In this document: one piece after another, positions 52,169 through 62,425 of the stretch
Layout of the letters: the number at the start of each line of letters is the position of its first letter
Numbering within the stretch: position 1 is the stretch's first letter
Assembly: GCA_028819845.1 (NCBI GenBank)
Contig: JAPPKS010000030.1
Location: forward strand, 62,001-126,000
Source of the DNA: Candidatus Poribacteria bacterium
GTDB taxonomy: Bacteria; Poribacteria; WGA-4E; PCPOR2b
Reading direction: 5' to 3'
DNA length: 64,000 bases
The notes under the pieces: generated by a model
The model's input: the letters and a program-made list of their open reading frames with translations, nothing else
Databases searched by the model: none
What the model was told of the DNA's origin: nothing
Position numbers and translations under genes: made by a program

Positions 52169-53347
52169 TCAGTTGCAAATCCGAGAGTAAACTGCTTCTA
52201 AACGTTTAGCTAAAATAGGCCAGTTATATTTGGTTTCGACGAGCTGTCTTCCGGCGTCCCCAATTTTTAGGCGCAGATCGGGAGATTGAATTAAATCAAT
52301 TACGTGCCTCGCAAAGTCTTCTGGCGCATCTGCGATTAAAATGTCTTTCCCAGCTTCTACCTCCAACCCTTGTGCGCCAATTGAAGTTGTGACAACGGGA
52401 ACGCCCATTCCCATCGCTTCCAGATTTTTCACCTGAACCCCAGATCCTGACCGCAGCGGAGAAACAAACACAGCAGCCTGTTCGAAATAGGGGCGTATAT
52501 CGGGAACGTGTCCGGTAACAACGACATCGTTGCCATTGGATAGCCGTTTAATCTGCTCTGGCGGGTGGTTGCCGACGATATTAAACGTTATCTCGGGGTG
52601 CACGGTTTGAATCAGCGGGAGGATTTGCTCATAAAAAAATAGTGCGGCGTCCCAATTTGGAAAGTAGCTCATTGTACCTGTGAAGAGCAGATGCGGTTGA
52701 TACGCTGTTGAAGTGGGTTGAAAGAATTCTAAATCGACACCCATCGGCACAATTGAAAGATTCAGGGAATCGTCCTGTTCAAGCAGATAATCTCGATCGC
52801 TATCTGCAACTACGGTCCCCCAATCAAAAGACTTTGCAATCTCAACCTCATATTCGCGTACACGGCGTTCTTCAAGCCTAACCAGCGGCCGTTTTAGACT
52901 TCGATCCAAAACTAATCGACGCTGCAAGTTCAACGCGAGCGAGTCACACAAATCTAACATCTTCGGTATTCCATGACGGTGGGAGACATATTGCGCCATG
53001 CGAAAGAGTTGAACATGAATCAGATTGAAGTCATACTTTTCCAGCAGCCTATCAACCGTTCGCTGCATTTGCGAGGCATACCAATAATGCAGTTGTAATG
53101 GCTGGTTAGAAAAACTGTGGATTAGAGCATTGAGACAAGCTCGATTCCGGTGAAAACGTACCCATTCAACACGATCACAAAATGCTTCCATCTGCTTGAC
53201 ATTAGATATTTCTTGGTCCGATTCGACAAACGAGACAAAAGTTAGAGAATGGTGTTCAGCAAGCTGCTTGCTGAAATGATAGGCTCGAATTCGATCTCCC
53301 CGGTGAGGCGGAAACGGGAATCTAAGGCTCAAAAATAATATCTTCAT
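52169..53347 (-). CDS. Glycosyltransferase family 4
   Basis: The 392-residue protein begins I-L-F-L-S-L-R-F-P-F-P-P-H-R-G-D-R-I-R-A-Y, as in sugar transferases linked to exopolysaccharide and exosortase systems. The C-terminal donor-binding region shows F-V-S-P-L-R-S-G-S-G-V-Q-V-K-N-L-E-A-M-G-M-G-V-P-V-V, the conserved E of retaining GT-B enzymes included. It overlaps the preceding Trm112-like gene by 4 bases (ATGA). With the CapD-like gene it forms a small glycan-synthesis group. The acceptor is unknown. Confidence 0.93.
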   Translation of the reverse strand: MKILFLSLRFPFPPHRGDRIRAYHFSKQLAEHHSLTFVSFVESDQEISNVKQMEAFCDRVEWVRFHRNRACLNALIHSFSNQPLQLHYWYASQMQRTVDRLLEKYDFNLIHVQLFRMAQYVSHRHGIPKMLDLCDSLALNLQRRLVLDRSLKRPLVRLEERRVREYEVEIAKSFDWGTVVADSDRDYLLEQDDSLNLSIVPMGVDLEFFQPTSTAYQPHLLFTGTMSYFPNWDAALFFYEQILPLIQTVHPEITFNIVGNHPPEQIKRLSNGNDVVVTGHVPDIRPYFEQAAVFVSPLRSGSGVQVKNLEAMGMGVPVVTTSIGAQGLEVEAGKDILIADAPEDFARHVIDLIQSPDLRLKIGDAGRQLVETKYNWPILAKRLEAVYSRICN

Positions 53348-53529
53348 GTCGGCAATTCGGCTTCATCAATCAGCATAACTGGTATTCCATCACGAATTGG
53401 GTAACGGCGCTTGCACTCACCGGCGCAGATTAGCTTCTGATCTTCCCGTGCATATTCAATATCGCCTTTGCACGCAGGACAAGCCAAAATGGCAAGCAAC
53501 TCTTGGCTGATTTCTTCTCGTGAGTCCAT
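53344..53529 (-). CDS. Trm112/YcaR-like small zinc-ribbon protein
   Basis: The 61-residue product starts at 53529 with GAGGG upstream; an earlier in-frame ATG is possible. L-A-C-P-A-C-K-G-D-I then L-I-C-A-G-E-C-K-R-R-Y-P-I-R-D-G-I-P-V-M-L-I-D-E-A is the Trm112/UPF0434 pattern with two Cys pairs for zinc. Such proteins bind and activate methyltransferases. Translational coupling with the downstream glycosyltransferase is likely from the 4-base overlap. Confidence 0.92.
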   Translation of the reverse strand: MDSREEISQELLAILACPACKGDIEYAREDQKLICAGECKRRYPIRDGIPVMLIDEAELPT

Positions 53530-53687
53530 AGCCGCCCTCACCAATGTCAATTGGATGCTATGTTATGCGGCAAACCATTGACCAGTTTTGAGATTGGGAT
53601 GAATTGACCGAATATATCTTTGTACTTATTTGAAAAACCGCCGCAATTCGGGAAATACAATACTCCGATGTTTACTAGCGTATTCAC

Positions 53688-56441
53688 CTATCCGCCGTGG
53701 CATTTTTTGTACTTTTTGCCGCTTCCGCACGGACACGCTTCATTGCGTCCAACCTTCGGCACCCGAGCGGCGGTTTGCTGCGTCGCAAAGGCATCGGAAT
53801 CGATTGCGCCCCCATCGCTTGATTGCGGCATTGCGTCTCGACGCCGCCCATGTTGCGGCATAGTACGGCGGGAGCGAAAACCTGCTCTGCCTTGTGCCGC
53901 ATGCCTTGACTTAGCCTGCCGAATCTGGGTCTCTGTATCAACGATACGCGCCTTAAACATGTACTCGCTGACTTCCTCTTCAATTCGCTGATACATGGTT
54001 TCAAATACCCCATAGGCTTCGTTCTTGAAGACAACAATAGGGTCTTTTCCTCCATACCCGCGGAGGTGGATTCCTTCCTCAATGTAGTCAATGTTATACA
54101 AATGATCTTTCCAGTGACTGTCTATACGATCGAGCAGCACGAGGCGTTCAAGGGCGCGTATGTGTTCAACTCCCATTTCGGTTTCGCGTTTCTCGTAGAG
54201 TTCAAGCAGCATTTTCGAAGTCTCTTCTCGGAACTCTTCCCGGCTCATCTTGTCAGGCGTGGTTTCCCAATCCGAGGGATTAATGGGGAAGGTATGGCTT
54301 AACCAATTGACAAGACTTTCAATATCCCGGTCTTCCTCGCGTTCGGGCAGGTCGGCTTCAAAATGATCGTCGAGCGTATCTTCCATCATATCCCGAATTG
54401 TGTTTTTGAGATTCTCGCCTTCAAGGATGCTATTTCGCATATCATAGATGGTTTGACGTTGCGTATTCATCACATCGTCAAATTTTAATACGTTTTTCCG
54501 TATCTCGAAGTGCCGTTCTTCAACCCGCCGCTGAGCTTTTTCGATAGCCTTGGTTACCCACGGGTGTTCAATCGGAATGTCTTCCTCCATACCGACTCTA
54601 TCCATCATTCCCGACAGGCGATCAGATCCGAATTTGCGCATGAGGTCGTCTTCGAGCGAGAGATAAAACCGAGATGAACCGGGATCTCCCTGCCGCCCTG
54701 AACGTCCACGCAATTGGTTGTCAATTCGCCGCGAATCGTGCCGCTCAGTTCCAATGATGTGAAGACCACCCGATTTTAGGACTTCCTCACGATTTTCGTC
54801 ACAAACGGTTTTAGCTTCTTCAAAGGCGGCGTTCCACTCCTCCGAATCCTCTTCAACGGTTGCGGGATCAGTCTTCTTTTTGCGCAGGCTATCCATCACC
54901 ATGCCTTCGGGATTGCCGCCGAGCAAAATATCGACACCACGCCCTGCCATGTTAGTGGCGATTGTCACGGCACCGGGCAAACCCGCTTGTGCGATAATTG
55001 TTGCTTCACGGTCGTGTTCTTTTGCATTCAATACCTGATGCCGAATGTCGCGCCGTTTCGCGCGAAGCATTTTGCTCAATTTTTCCGATTTCTCAATCGA
55101 AATTGTCCCTACCAGCACAGGACGCCCGTGTTCGTGCTGTTCGATTATGTCTTGAAGCACCGCTCGAAACTTTGCATCCTCCGTCTTGTAAATTTGGTCA
55201 GAATTATCGATTCGGATCATCGGTTCGTTCGTCGGAATGACGGCAACATCAAGACGGTAAATATGAGCAAATTCCGCGGCTTCCGTCTCTGCGGTTCCTG
55301 TCATTCCCGCTAGTTTCTCATAGGTGCGAAAATAGTTTTGGTAGGAGATTTTTGCGCCGGTCTGACTTTCTTGAACGATTTTGACTCGTTCTTTCGATTC
55401 CATGGCTTGATGGAGGCCTTCACTCCATCGCCTGCCGGGTTGCTTTCTCCCCGTGAACTCATCTACGATGATGACCTCTCCGTTTTCGACGACGTAGTCA
55501 ACATCGCGTTTCCAGAGGTGATGAGCTGCCAATGCTTGGTTGACATGGTGTACGACATGCATATTGGTGGAATCGTAAAGATCTCTTCCATCAAGAACAG
55601 TGTCGCCGAGAATACGCTGAACTTCATCGACACCATCTTCCGTTAGGCTGACCGTGCCTCGCTTACTGCTTTTTTCATCAATTTCATAGTGTTTACCCGC
55701 TTGAAGTTGGCGCACAGTGCGGTCAAGCCTGGCATAAAGTTCAACTGGTTCACCGTGGGGTTCGGCAATAATCAGCGGAGTGCGGGCTTCATCAATAAGA
55801 ATGCTATCAACTTCATCGACAATCGCGTAATAGTGTCCACGCTGTACCCTTCCATCAAGGTGTGTTGATTTGTTGTCTCGAAGGTAGTCAAAACCAAATT
55901 CGCTATGCACACCGTAAGTAATGTCCGCTTTGTAGCCGAGCTTTTTCAGTTCATCGGGCATGATGCTAAGTGTCAATCCGACGGAAAGGCCGAGAAAGTT
56001 GTAAATTTTCCCCATCCATTCCGCGTCGCGTTTAGCAAGATAATCATTGACGGTAGCAACATGGACGCCTTTTCCCGTTAGCGCATTTAAATAAACCGCA
56101 AGCGTCGAGGTTAGGGTTTTTCCCTCACCTGTTTTCATTTCAGCAATATTGCCATTATGAAGGGCAACCCCCCCCATGATTTGCACATCGTAGTGACGTT
56201 GCGCTAAAGTCCGAATAGCGGCTTCACGCACCACGGCAAATGCCTCGGGCAAAAGCGAATCAAGGTCTGCGCCGGCGTCAACTTTCTCGCGAAAATACGG
56301 CGTTTTTGACCGCAATTCTGCATCGGATAAGCGTTTGACGTCAGACTCCTGTTGATTTACCGCTTCAACGATTGGCTGAAATCGCTTCGCATCCCGGTCC
56401 TGCTTATTGCCGAAAACTCTGGCTAAAACGCTCTGAAACAT
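53688..56441 (-). CDS. secA: Preprotein translocase ATPase SecA
   Basis: The 917-residue protein is the motor of Sec export. The Walker [10 protein letters not shown], the DEAD-like [28 protein letters not shown] and [12 protein letters not shown] motifs are all present. The C-terminal zinc-binding tail [13 protein letters not shown] (SecB/SRP-type) is intact, preceded by a ~60-residue Arg/Gln-rich linker. Length is usual. It lies downstream of a polytopic membrane protein and upstream of the Trm112/glycosyltransferase group, all on the minus strand. Confidence 0.98.
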   Translation of the reverse strand: MFQSVLARVFGNKQDRDAKRFQPIVEAVNQQESDVKRLSDAELRSKTPYFREKVDAGADLDSLLPEAFAVVREAAIRTLAQRHYDVQIMGGVALHNGNIAEMKTGEGKTLTSTLAVYLNALTGKGVHVATVNDYLAKRDAEWMGKIYNFLGLSVGLTLSIMPDELKKLGYKADITYGVHSEFGFDYLRDNKSTHLDGRVQRGHYYAIVDEVDSILIDEARTPLIIAEPHGEPVELYARLDRTVRQLQAGKHYEIDEKSSKRGTVSLTEDGVDEVQRILGDTVLDGRDLYDSTNMHVVHHVNQALAAHHLWKRDVDYVVENGEVIIVDEFTGRKQPGRRWSEGLHQAMESKERVKIVQESQTGAKISYQNYFRTYEKLAGMTGTAETEAAEFAHIYRLDVAVIPTNEPMIRIDNSDQIYKTEDAKFRAVLQDIIEQHEHGRPVLVGTISIEKSEKLSKMLRAKRRDIRHQVLNAKEHDREATIIAQAGLPGAVTIATNMAGRGVDILLGGNPEGMVMDSLRKKKTDPATVEEDSEEWNAAFEEAKTVCDENREEVLKSGGLHIIGTERHDSRRIDNQLRGRSGRQGDPGSSRFYLSLEDDLMRKFGSDRLSGMMDRVGMEEDIPIEHPWVTKAIEKAQRRVEERHFEIRKNVLKFDDVMNTQRQTIYDMRNSILEGENLKNTIRDMMEDTLDDHFEADLPEREEDRDIESLVNWLSHTFPINPSDWETTPDKMSREEFREETSKMLLELYEKRETEMGVEHIRALERLVLLDRIDSHWKDHLYNIDYIEEGIHLRGYGGKDPIVVFKNEAYGVFETMYQRIEEEVSEYMFKARIVDTETQIRQAKSRHAAQGRAGFRSRRTMPQHGRRRDAMPQSSDGGAIDSDAFATQQTAARVPKVGRNEACPCGSGKKYKKCHGG

Positions 56442-56496
56442 AAACCGTCATCACCTTTGTATAACATCCGTTATGAAACCATTACGAATCATATTT

Positions 56497-57714
56497 TTAT
56501 TCGGTTGCACCATTGTTCGTACTTTCTTCACTACCAGACTGTGCTTCTGATATCTCGTCATTTTCCGGCTGCGCCGCCTCCGGTTGGGATTCGCCTTGAT
56601 TCGGAGTAGCCGGCGATATGGGTATTTCCTCTTTCTCCTCATCCACATCCAATAAATCTTCTCCGTCTACGCGCTTTCTAAGTATGGTGTAAATGAGCGT
56701 ATTCCCGGCGGAGGCTATTGAGAGCAAGTAAGCTATAATCAGACCCATGATGCCCAAAAGTGAAATCGCCATGAAAATTGAAGCTATTTTAAGCGCAATT
56801 GGAAGATTTGCGGGTTCGGCAAGATGGAATACTTTGACAGCCTCAATGTATGGCAATCCAGCAAGTTTACCAATCAAACCACCAAGCCATTTGTCAGCCT
56901 GACCCATAATCACCTTCATATCCGTTGGAACCAGCAGACGGACGGGCAACATTGCAATAACAAATCCCGCCAAGCAGAAAAACGCCCAAATCGCGGAGCA
57001 AATCACTTTCACTCCAAACAGAAGGATTTCGTACAGGACGATGCGCCACGGTTGATTCCAAATGATGGAGAAATGCTGATATACCGTTTCAAAGGTGTCG
57101 GAATTAGCGGCGGCAACTACTGACGGCACAAGAAACAGACTCAATCCAAAAACAACAACCAGATAGGCCATCAATAACCCAAGCATGAAGGCGAAGGGAG
57201 TCAAGATTGACGCCAGCATAACGATAATGTTACCAACGACAGGAATCCTGCCGAGCAGCCCTACAACAATCGGTGCTACCGCGCATAACACAAAAATGAC
57301 GATCAATCCGATGAACGTTCCGAAAACTACCTTCCAATTTTTCTTGGCGAAGCCAATAGACTCTCCCATCGAGAAAAAGTGATCGCCCCGCAATTGTTGC
57401 ATAGTGATTTTGGAAACCATTGTGCTCATCGAAAAGAACAACACGAAGAGCACAAGCGTACCAGTTCCCATTGCCGCGGCAGTGATGGTCTCAAAGTCAC
57501 CATTGACAATGGGGAGCGCCGGCAATAATCCATACTTATCCCAAAAGTCTTTCGCCGCAGTACCGCCCGCTATTAAGAGGCTAAGATAAACAAGTATTTC
57601 ATAGATGAGATATGCCAGCACAAGTCCTAAAAAATGCAGAGAAATTTTCTTCCCACTAAACCCGTAACGTCCGACCCGGAAAATATCACGAAAATCATTG
57701 TGTAGTTCCGCCAT
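56497..57714 (-). CDS. Polytopic membrane protein of unknown function
   Basis: The 405-residue product starts at 57714, where GGAGG lies 6 bases upstream; an in-frame start at 57732 is weaker. About seven hydrophobic segments are visible between residues 25 and 345, and the last ~60 residues are a soluble tail rich in Glu, Gln, Ser and Asn. The F-V-L-C-A-V-A-P-I-V-V-G-L-L-G-R-I-P-V-V-G and the repeated small-residue helices look like a general membrane-insertion or transport-associated protein. I do not recognise a named family. It precedes SecA on the same strand. Confidence 0.85.
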   Translation of the reverse strand: MAELHNDFRDIFRVGRYGFSGKKISLHFLGLVLAYLIYEILVYLSLLIAGGTAAKDFWDKYGLLPALPIVNGDFETITAAAMGTGTLVLFVLFFSMSTMVSKITMQQLRGDHFFSMGESIGFAKKNWKVVFGTFIGLIVIFVLCAVAPIVVGLLGRIPVVGNIIVMLASILTPFAFMLGLLMAYLVVVFGLSLFLVPSVVAAANSDTFETVYQHFSIIWNQPWRIVLYEILLFGVKVICSAIWAFFCLAGFVIAMLPVRLLVPTDMKVIMGQADKWLGGLIGKLAGLPYIEAVKVFHLAEPANLPIALKIASIFMAISLLGIMGLIIAYLLSIASAGNTLIYTILRKRVDGEDLLDVDEEKEEIPISPATPNQGESQPEAAQPENDEISEAQSGSEESTNNGATE

Positions 57715-57889
57715 GCTTTCCTCCAGTTGCAATTAAGTCTATGACTAGCATCCACGAAATTTTCAGCGGCTTTGTGACGTGGAATTTTGCGCGGCTATAT
57801 ATTACAACAATTGCAATCTTCTGTCAACAAGAACCTTGGCAATAATTTGTTCTACCAGCCTTGCTTTGCGCGAAGGCATTGAATTTAAC

Positions 57890-57918
57890 TTGACTTCCCG
57901 GGGTAATCTGAATAAAAT
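57890..57918 (+). promoter_or_regulatory. Sigma-70-type promoter for the PCD gene
   Basis: TTGACT (57890-57895), 17-base spacer, TAAAAT (57913-57918), 89 bases before the ATG at 58007. Confidence 0.6.
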
Positions 57919-58006
57919 GCCAACTAAATCAGGTGTGGCTTCATGCAAATGCGAAAGTGGAATTGAGTTTACAATATATTTTCAACAAACGATTGAAAGG
58001 GATTGT

Positions 58007-58294
58007 ATGGTGGTCGAAAAACTTAACGACGATAAAATTGAAGCAAAACTCGATAATCTGCCAGGATGGACTGTTGTAGATGGCAAACTACACAAGCAGT
58101 TTCAGTTCAGTTCTTTTGTAGAAGCATTTGGATTTATGGCTCGCGTTGCATTAGCCGCGGAATCAATGAACCACCACCCTGAGTGGTTTAACGTTTACAA
58201 CCGCGTAACGATTGATCTTATGACGCACGATGCCGGTGGTATCAGCGAGTTAGATTTTGAGTTGGCAAAGCGAGTTGAAGCTTTGGCAGGCTGA
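58007..58294 (+). CDS. Pterin-4-alpha-carbinolamine dehydratase (PCD/DCoH family)
   Basis: The 95-residue product starts at 58007 after AAAGGGAT; the frame extends upstream to 57779 but the extra part crosses the promoter and is not family-like. The active-site [16 protein letters not shown] and [10 protein letters not shown] contain the His pair, the Pro-Glu-Trp and the T-H-D-A-G-G typical of PCD. It dehydrates carbinolamine during pterin recycling. No aromatic amino-acid hydroxylase is near. It precedes the lipid A acyltransferase gene, with 47 bases between them. Confidence 0.95.
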   Translation: MVVEKLNDDKIEAKLDNLPGWTVVDGKLHKQFQFSSFVEAFGFMARVALAAESMNHHPEWFNVYNRVTIDLMTHDAGGISELDFELAKRVEALAG

Positions 58295-58341
58295 CATACT
58301 TTGGACTCAGCGCATTCGAATTTAGTTCGTCAATTGAGATT

Positions 58342-59262
58342 GTGAACCATCTTCAACGGATTGGTGCAAAGTCCTTGATAGGTGAATGGTTAATCTATTC
58401 TTGCGTTTGGGTTTTAGCTGCGATAGCCCGCCGTCTCCCAAAGCAGTTGGCGATGCGCTTAGGCAGCGGCATTGGGGACGTGCTCTACTTCACCTCCAAG
58501 AGACGCCGCAATATCGCGCTGGAAAATTTGCAGATAGTGTTTGGAACTGAGAAATCGGGCAGAGAACGGAAGAAAATTTGCAGGGAAAACTTTCGCAATC
58601 TCGGTAAGACGGCTGTTGAATTTCTCCAGTTTCCAAATATGACCTTCGATAATATCTGGGCGCAGGTCACTGTTGACGGTAAAGAGAACCTCATAAATGC
58701 GCTAGATCTCGGAAAAGGCGCCATCGTGTTTCTGCCGCATTTCGGGAATTGGGAACTTCTCGCCCTAGTTTACGGTGTACTGCTTCCAAACCGTGCAATG
58801 GCAATTGCGCTGCCAATCAAAAACAAATTCCTCAATGCACTTATCTGGAAATACCGGCAGCACTTGGGCTTAAAACTCATACCTCGGCATCAAGCTGTGA
58901 GGGAAACACTCCGTGCGCTTCGGGACAAATTTGCAGTGGGTTTTTTCGCGGATCAAGATGCTGGGAGAGACGGGGTATTTGTTGAGTTCTTTGGCGAACA
59001 CGCCTCAGCGGTTCGGGGGCCGGCTGCGCTCGCTCTCAAGACAGGGGCGCCGATTCTATTCTCAATTGATGTGCGGCAGTGCGATAATCGGCATCGCGTG
59101 TTTATCTCTCCGCCGGTTGAACTTGAAATCTCGGGAGATTTTGAACAAGATGTTCAGATCAATACAGCCCGCCTTCTGAAAATTCTTGAGGATTATGTAC
59201 GCCAGTTCCCATCCCAGTGGTTATGGGTTCATAATCGGTGGAAAACTCAGCCGGAACGATAG
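58342..59262 (+). CDS. Lipid A biosynthesis acyltransferase (LpxL/HtrB-like)
   Basis: The 306-residue protein begins with GTG 58342. An N-terminal helix serves as membrane anchor. The acyltransferase signature F-L-P-H-F-G-N-W-E-L contains the catalytic His and Glu of the H-x4-[DE] type used by LpxL/LpxM. F-F-A-D-Q-D-A-G-R-D-G-V-F-V-E-F-F-G and G-P-A-A-L-A-L-K-T-G-A-P-I follow as in the family. It adds a secondary acyl chain to lipid A, implying an outer membrane with lipopolysaccharide or a related lipid. Its start region lacks a strong ribosome binding site. Confidence 0.93.
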   Translation: MNHLQRIGAKSLIGEWLIYSCVWVLAAIARRLPKQLAMRLGSGIGDVLYFTSKRRRNIALENLQIVFGTEKSGRERKKICRENFRNLGKTAVEFLQFPNMTFDNIWAQVTVDGKENLINALDLGKGAIVFLPHFGNWELLALVYGVLLPNRAMAIALPIKNKFLNALIWKYRQHLGLKLIPRHQAVRETLRALRDKFAVGFFADQDAGRDGVFVEFFGEHASAVRGPAALALKTGAPILFSIDVRQCDNRHRVFISPPVELEISGDFEQDVQINTARLLKILEDYVRQFPSQWLWVHNRWKTQPER

Positions 59263-59352
59263 AAGCATGTGAAACACCAATTTATGAAAAGAGTGAGAAG
59301 GTAGTAAAACAGTATGAAACCTTGACGGGGACTTTGGGGTGAAAAGTAAAAT

Positions 59353-59380
59353 AGGCTGAAAATGGCATGAAGTTCAGCCT
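59353..59380 (+). terminator. Possible hairpin after the acyltransferase gene
   Basis: AGGCTGAA (59353-59360) and TTCAGCCT (59373-59380) form an 8-bp stem with a 12-base loop, followed by TTCG. The U-tract is weak, so it is only a possible terminator. Confidence 0.35.
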
Positions 59381-59432
59381 TTCGTGTGATCGCTGTTCCC
59401 ATTGACCACTTGATGTGATTTCACTTTCATCG

Positions 59433-59461
59433 TTGCGGTGCAACACACGGTGTGCTATAAT
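59433..59461 (+). promoter_or_regulatory. Sigma-70-type promoter for the S41 protease gene
   Basis: TTGCGG (59433-59438), 17-base spacer, TATAAT (59456-59461), 48 bases before the ATG at 59509. Confidence 0.6.
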
Positions 59462-59508
59462 TACCACAATTGTACGAAACAGGCAAATCGTAAACCCAGG
59501 GAGTTGTT

Positions 59509-61206
59509 ATGTTTCATTCCAAAAAACACGCGATAATCATCATCGCGGTGATTGTTGCAGCCATTACTTCGCTCCTCTTCATACCGGTAGGAGGAAAACG
59601 TGCCTTCAGTGATCGGGATGGGAAGCGGAACACATACACCATGCTTGACGCTTTAAACACCGTCATTAAGGAATCGGAGAGGAATTATTACAAGGAAGTA
59701 AATCGGGAAGATATGTATGAAGGAGCGATCAAAGGCGCACTAGGTGCCCTAGAAGATCCGTACGCTTTCTATCTTTCGCCAAGAAGTCTGAAACGTGAGG
59801 CTGAAAATCTCTACCATGGGGCTTTTGGTGGACTCGGCATCCGAATCGTTGAGGATAAAGGATTCATAAAAATTACCCGCCCAATGCCCAATTCCCCTGC
59901 ACTGCGATCTGGCTTGCGAGCCGGTGATTTTATTACAAAGGTGAATGGCGACCAAATAAGAATTAGTCCAAGCGGGCAGTCGATTTTTGATGTTGTGGAC
60001 ATTTTGAGAGGTAAAGTTGGGACACAAGTCACAATTACGGTCCAACGCCGTGGTAATCCTGAAGCATTTGATGTGACGTTGACGCGGGATGTAATCAAAC
60101 CGCCCAGCGTTGAGAAAGCGATGATTGGCGATGGAATTGGATATATCGCAATCAGTCAATTCACCGGAAGAACAAGCCAAGAATTCCAAGAAAGGTTAGA
60201 AGAACTTCAGCAAGCCGAAGGCGATGGGCTGAAATCTCTCATCCTAGATCTCAGATATAATTCCGGCGGCATCCTTGATCATGCCTACTTCGTTGCAGAT
60301 GCCTTTATTTCCGAAGGGGTCATCGTATCTACAAAGGGGAGAACTCCGGAATCCAATCAAGTGTACATGGCACGGCCTAAAGTACTTTGCGACGCCGATG
60401 TGAATCTGATTGTCCTAGTTAATGGATTAAGCGCCAGCGGCGCTGAAATTGTTGCCGGAGCTATCAAGGACTCCAAACGGGGTAAATTGCTCGGTACCGA
60501 AACTTTCGGAAAGGGTGTGGTGAACAAACGCTATGTCCTTGAGAAGATAGGAGGCGCTTTTTCGCTAACAATTTCGACCTACTATACTCCAAGCGGTGTT
60601 TCAATTAATGAAGACGGAATCATCCCCAATTATATTGTCGATCCGACGCTGGATATTGTGGACGCCGCGAAGGTCACCAAGGCGCGAAATTATGTTGAGG
60701 CGTTTGTCGAGAAATGGATTGAAGAGGAGGAAAAGCTGCACGGCGAAACCCCGATTGAGTTTTCTAAAATTGAGGCAGAGTTACCCCGATTGATTGACAC
60801 ACTTTTGGAAAATGACATTGATATTGACCCAGCATTAGTTAAGGTTAATGTCCTTCGGACTTTCAATAACAATGTTGGCCTTGCCCCAATCTTTGATTTG
60901 GAACATGATAAACAGTTGCAAGAAGCAGTCCGCATCATTAAGGCGGGAAATGCCGAAGAGATTCCAAACTCACCATCCACAGCATCTGTGAAAGCGCAAC
61001 GAGAACGCGTTTGGATTACGGATTCACAGGTTACGCGATTAAATCGCTTGGCAAAATCAAAGGACGAAGGATTATCTGAACTTGTCAGGCATGCCGTTGA
61101 TAACTATTTGAACAGCCAGGAGGCGTCTTTGGGGCTGGGTTTCCCGGAGGAAGAATCCGTGGAGACTGAAAATCTCGATTCAAAAGTTTCATCAAGAGGA
61201 AATTAA
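59509..61206 (+). CDS. S41 carboxy-terminal processing protease (CtpA-like) with extra C-terminal region
   Basis: The 565-residue protein has an N-terminal anchor (residues 8-27), a PDZ domain (about 95-190: G-G-L-G-I-R-I, L-R-A-G-D-F-I-T-K-V-N-G) and an S41 protease domain. Catalytic Ser310 (G-L-S-A-S-G-A-E-I) and Lys335 (E-T-F-G-K-G) are in place. Usual Ctp proteins end soon after the protease core; here about 170 extra residues follow. The last part (about 500-535: V-W-I-T-D-S-Q-V-T-R-L, E-L-V-R-H-A-V-D-N-Y-L) looks like a ribbon-helix-helix (CopG-type) fold. It has a sigma-70-like promoter (59433-59461). Confidence 0.93.
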   Translation: MFHSKKHAIIIIAVIVAAITSLLFIPVGGKRAFSDRDGKRNTYTMLDALNTVIKESERNYYKEVNREDMYEGAIKGALGALEDPYAFYLSPRSLKREAENLYHGAFGGLGIRIVEDKGFIKITRPMPNSPALRSGLRAGDFITKVNGDQIRISPSGQSIFDVVDILRGKVGTQVTITVQRRGNPEAFDVTLTRDVIKPPSVEKAMIGDGIGYIAISQFTGRTSQEFQERLEELQQAEGDGLKSLILDLRYNSGGILDHAYFVADAFISEGVIVSTKGRTPESNQVYMARPKVLCDADVNLIVLVNGLSASGAEIVAGAIKDSKRGKLLGTETFGKGVVNKRYVLEKIGGAFSLTISTYYTPSGVSINEDGIIPNYIVDPTLDIVDAAKVTKARNYVEAFVEKWIEEEEKLHGETPIEFSKIEAELPRLIDTLLENDIDIDPALVKVNVLRTFNNNVGLAPIFDLEHDKQLQEAVRIIKAGNAEEIPNSPSTASVKAQRERVWITDSQVTRLNRLAKSKDEGLSELVRHAVDNYLNSQEASLGLGFPEEESVETENLDSKVSSRGN

Positions 61207-61228
61207 CACCGAATTTGCCCAACCTTTA

Positions 61229-62218
61229 TCAGGCATAAAGATGTTTGACATATTCAGCGTAACCGTTATAAAGAAGGGTTGGGCGCCTCTCCCATGAGGA
61301 AGCGCGCCCGGGGCCAATCATACGTTCTGTGGCTTGCGACCAACGCGGGTGAGGCTTATTAGGATTGACATTGGCTTCAAAATCGTATTCGGTCGGTTGG
61401 AGGGTATTCCAGAACGTAGCGGGCTGCTTGTCGATGAACTCAATTTTGACAATTGATTTAGCACCTTTGAAACCGTATTTCCACGGTACGACTTCGCGGA
61501 TGGGTGCACCGTGTTGTTTTGGAAGTGCGTGCCCGTAGATGCCGACGGCAAAGAACGCAAGTTCGTTTGCCATCTCGTCTATGCGGAGACCTTCTGTATA
61601 CGGCCAGGGTAGCCGAGACGCGGGCGGCCAAAACGGGCCTTTAGTAATTTTCCGATTGTAATACGTGGTAAACCGCACGAATTTCGCCGCTGATGCAGGT
61701 TGCACGTCTTCAATAAGCAATCTCATTGGGAACCCTGTCCACGGAACAACCATTGCCCACGCCTCAACGCAGCGGAAACGGTAGACGCGCTCTTCTAACG
61801 GGAACTTCTTCCCAATATCGTCCAGATCGTAGGTTCGAGGATTCTGGACCATGCCTGAAACTTCCACCTTCCAGTTTTCCGTCGGCAGGGCTTGAGCCTT
61901 TTTCCAAATGGACTTCGTACCCCCGAATTCATAAAAGTTATTGTATTTGGCTGCCAACGCTTCATCAGTTAGCGGGCGGTCGACTTTAGCAAAATTTGGA
62001 TTCCGTTCAAATGATTCAAAGTTTGTGAAGTTGGCGTCAGATTTGGTCGGAGTCTTTGATTCCGAGTTGCTTTCACACCCAAGGAGTGAAGCGCCAGCTA
62101 TCGAAAGTCCCGCACCGGCTATGCCTGTTAGGAAGCGGCGGCGGTTTATAAAATCCGCTTCTGGTGTAACTTCCCGCTCGGGGATGTTCCACGGTTTTGG
62201 AATATGGACCCTTGCCAT
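61229..62218 (-). CDS. msrP: Protein-methionine-sulfoxide reductase catalytic subunit MsrP (YedY)
   Basis: The 329-residue protein has a twin-arginine signal (N-R-R-R-F-L-T-G, residues 25-32) and then the Moco-binding sulfite oxidase-type fold. R-F-R-C-V-E-A-W-A-M-V-V-P-W carries the molybdenum-ligating Cys150. L-P-K-Q-H-G-A-P-I-R-E-V-V-P-W-K-Y-G-F-K also matches MsrP. It repairs oxidised periplasmic methionine using electrons from the haem membrane subunit MsrQ, for which no gene is seen in the window. A GGGAGGG lies 6 bases before the ATG. Confidence 0.95.
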   Translation of the reverse strand: MARVHIPKPWNIPEREVTPEADFINRRRFLTGIAGAGLSIAGASLLGCESNSESKTPTKSDANFTNFESFERNPNFAKVDRPLTDEALAAKYNNFYEFGGTKSIWKKAQALPTENWKVEVSGMVQNPRTYDLDDIGKKFPLEERVYRFRCVEAWAMVVPWTGFPMRLLIEDVQPASAAKFVRFTTYYNRKITKGPFWPPASRLPWPYTEGLRIDEMANELAFFAVGIYGHALPKQHGAPIREVVPWKYGFKGAKSIVKIEFIDKQPATFWNTLQPTEYDFEANVNPNKPHPRWSQATERMIGPGRASSWERRPTLLYNGYAEYVKHLYA

Positions 62219-62425
62219 GAGTTTGCCCTCCCACTACAATCTGAGACCTTGCCGCCGCCTTCTTGAGAATTGGGCGTATACAGATTGATTTCCAAGAAAT
62301 ATAGAATGCCTCGCCATGAGTTGCTCTGATTCACATTGAAAATCCTTGCGGGATGATGACCGCCTTTACTTCTCGGATTACCGTTGTGAATACATTAACT
62401 ATGAACGCCCGTCCAAAAAATGGCA

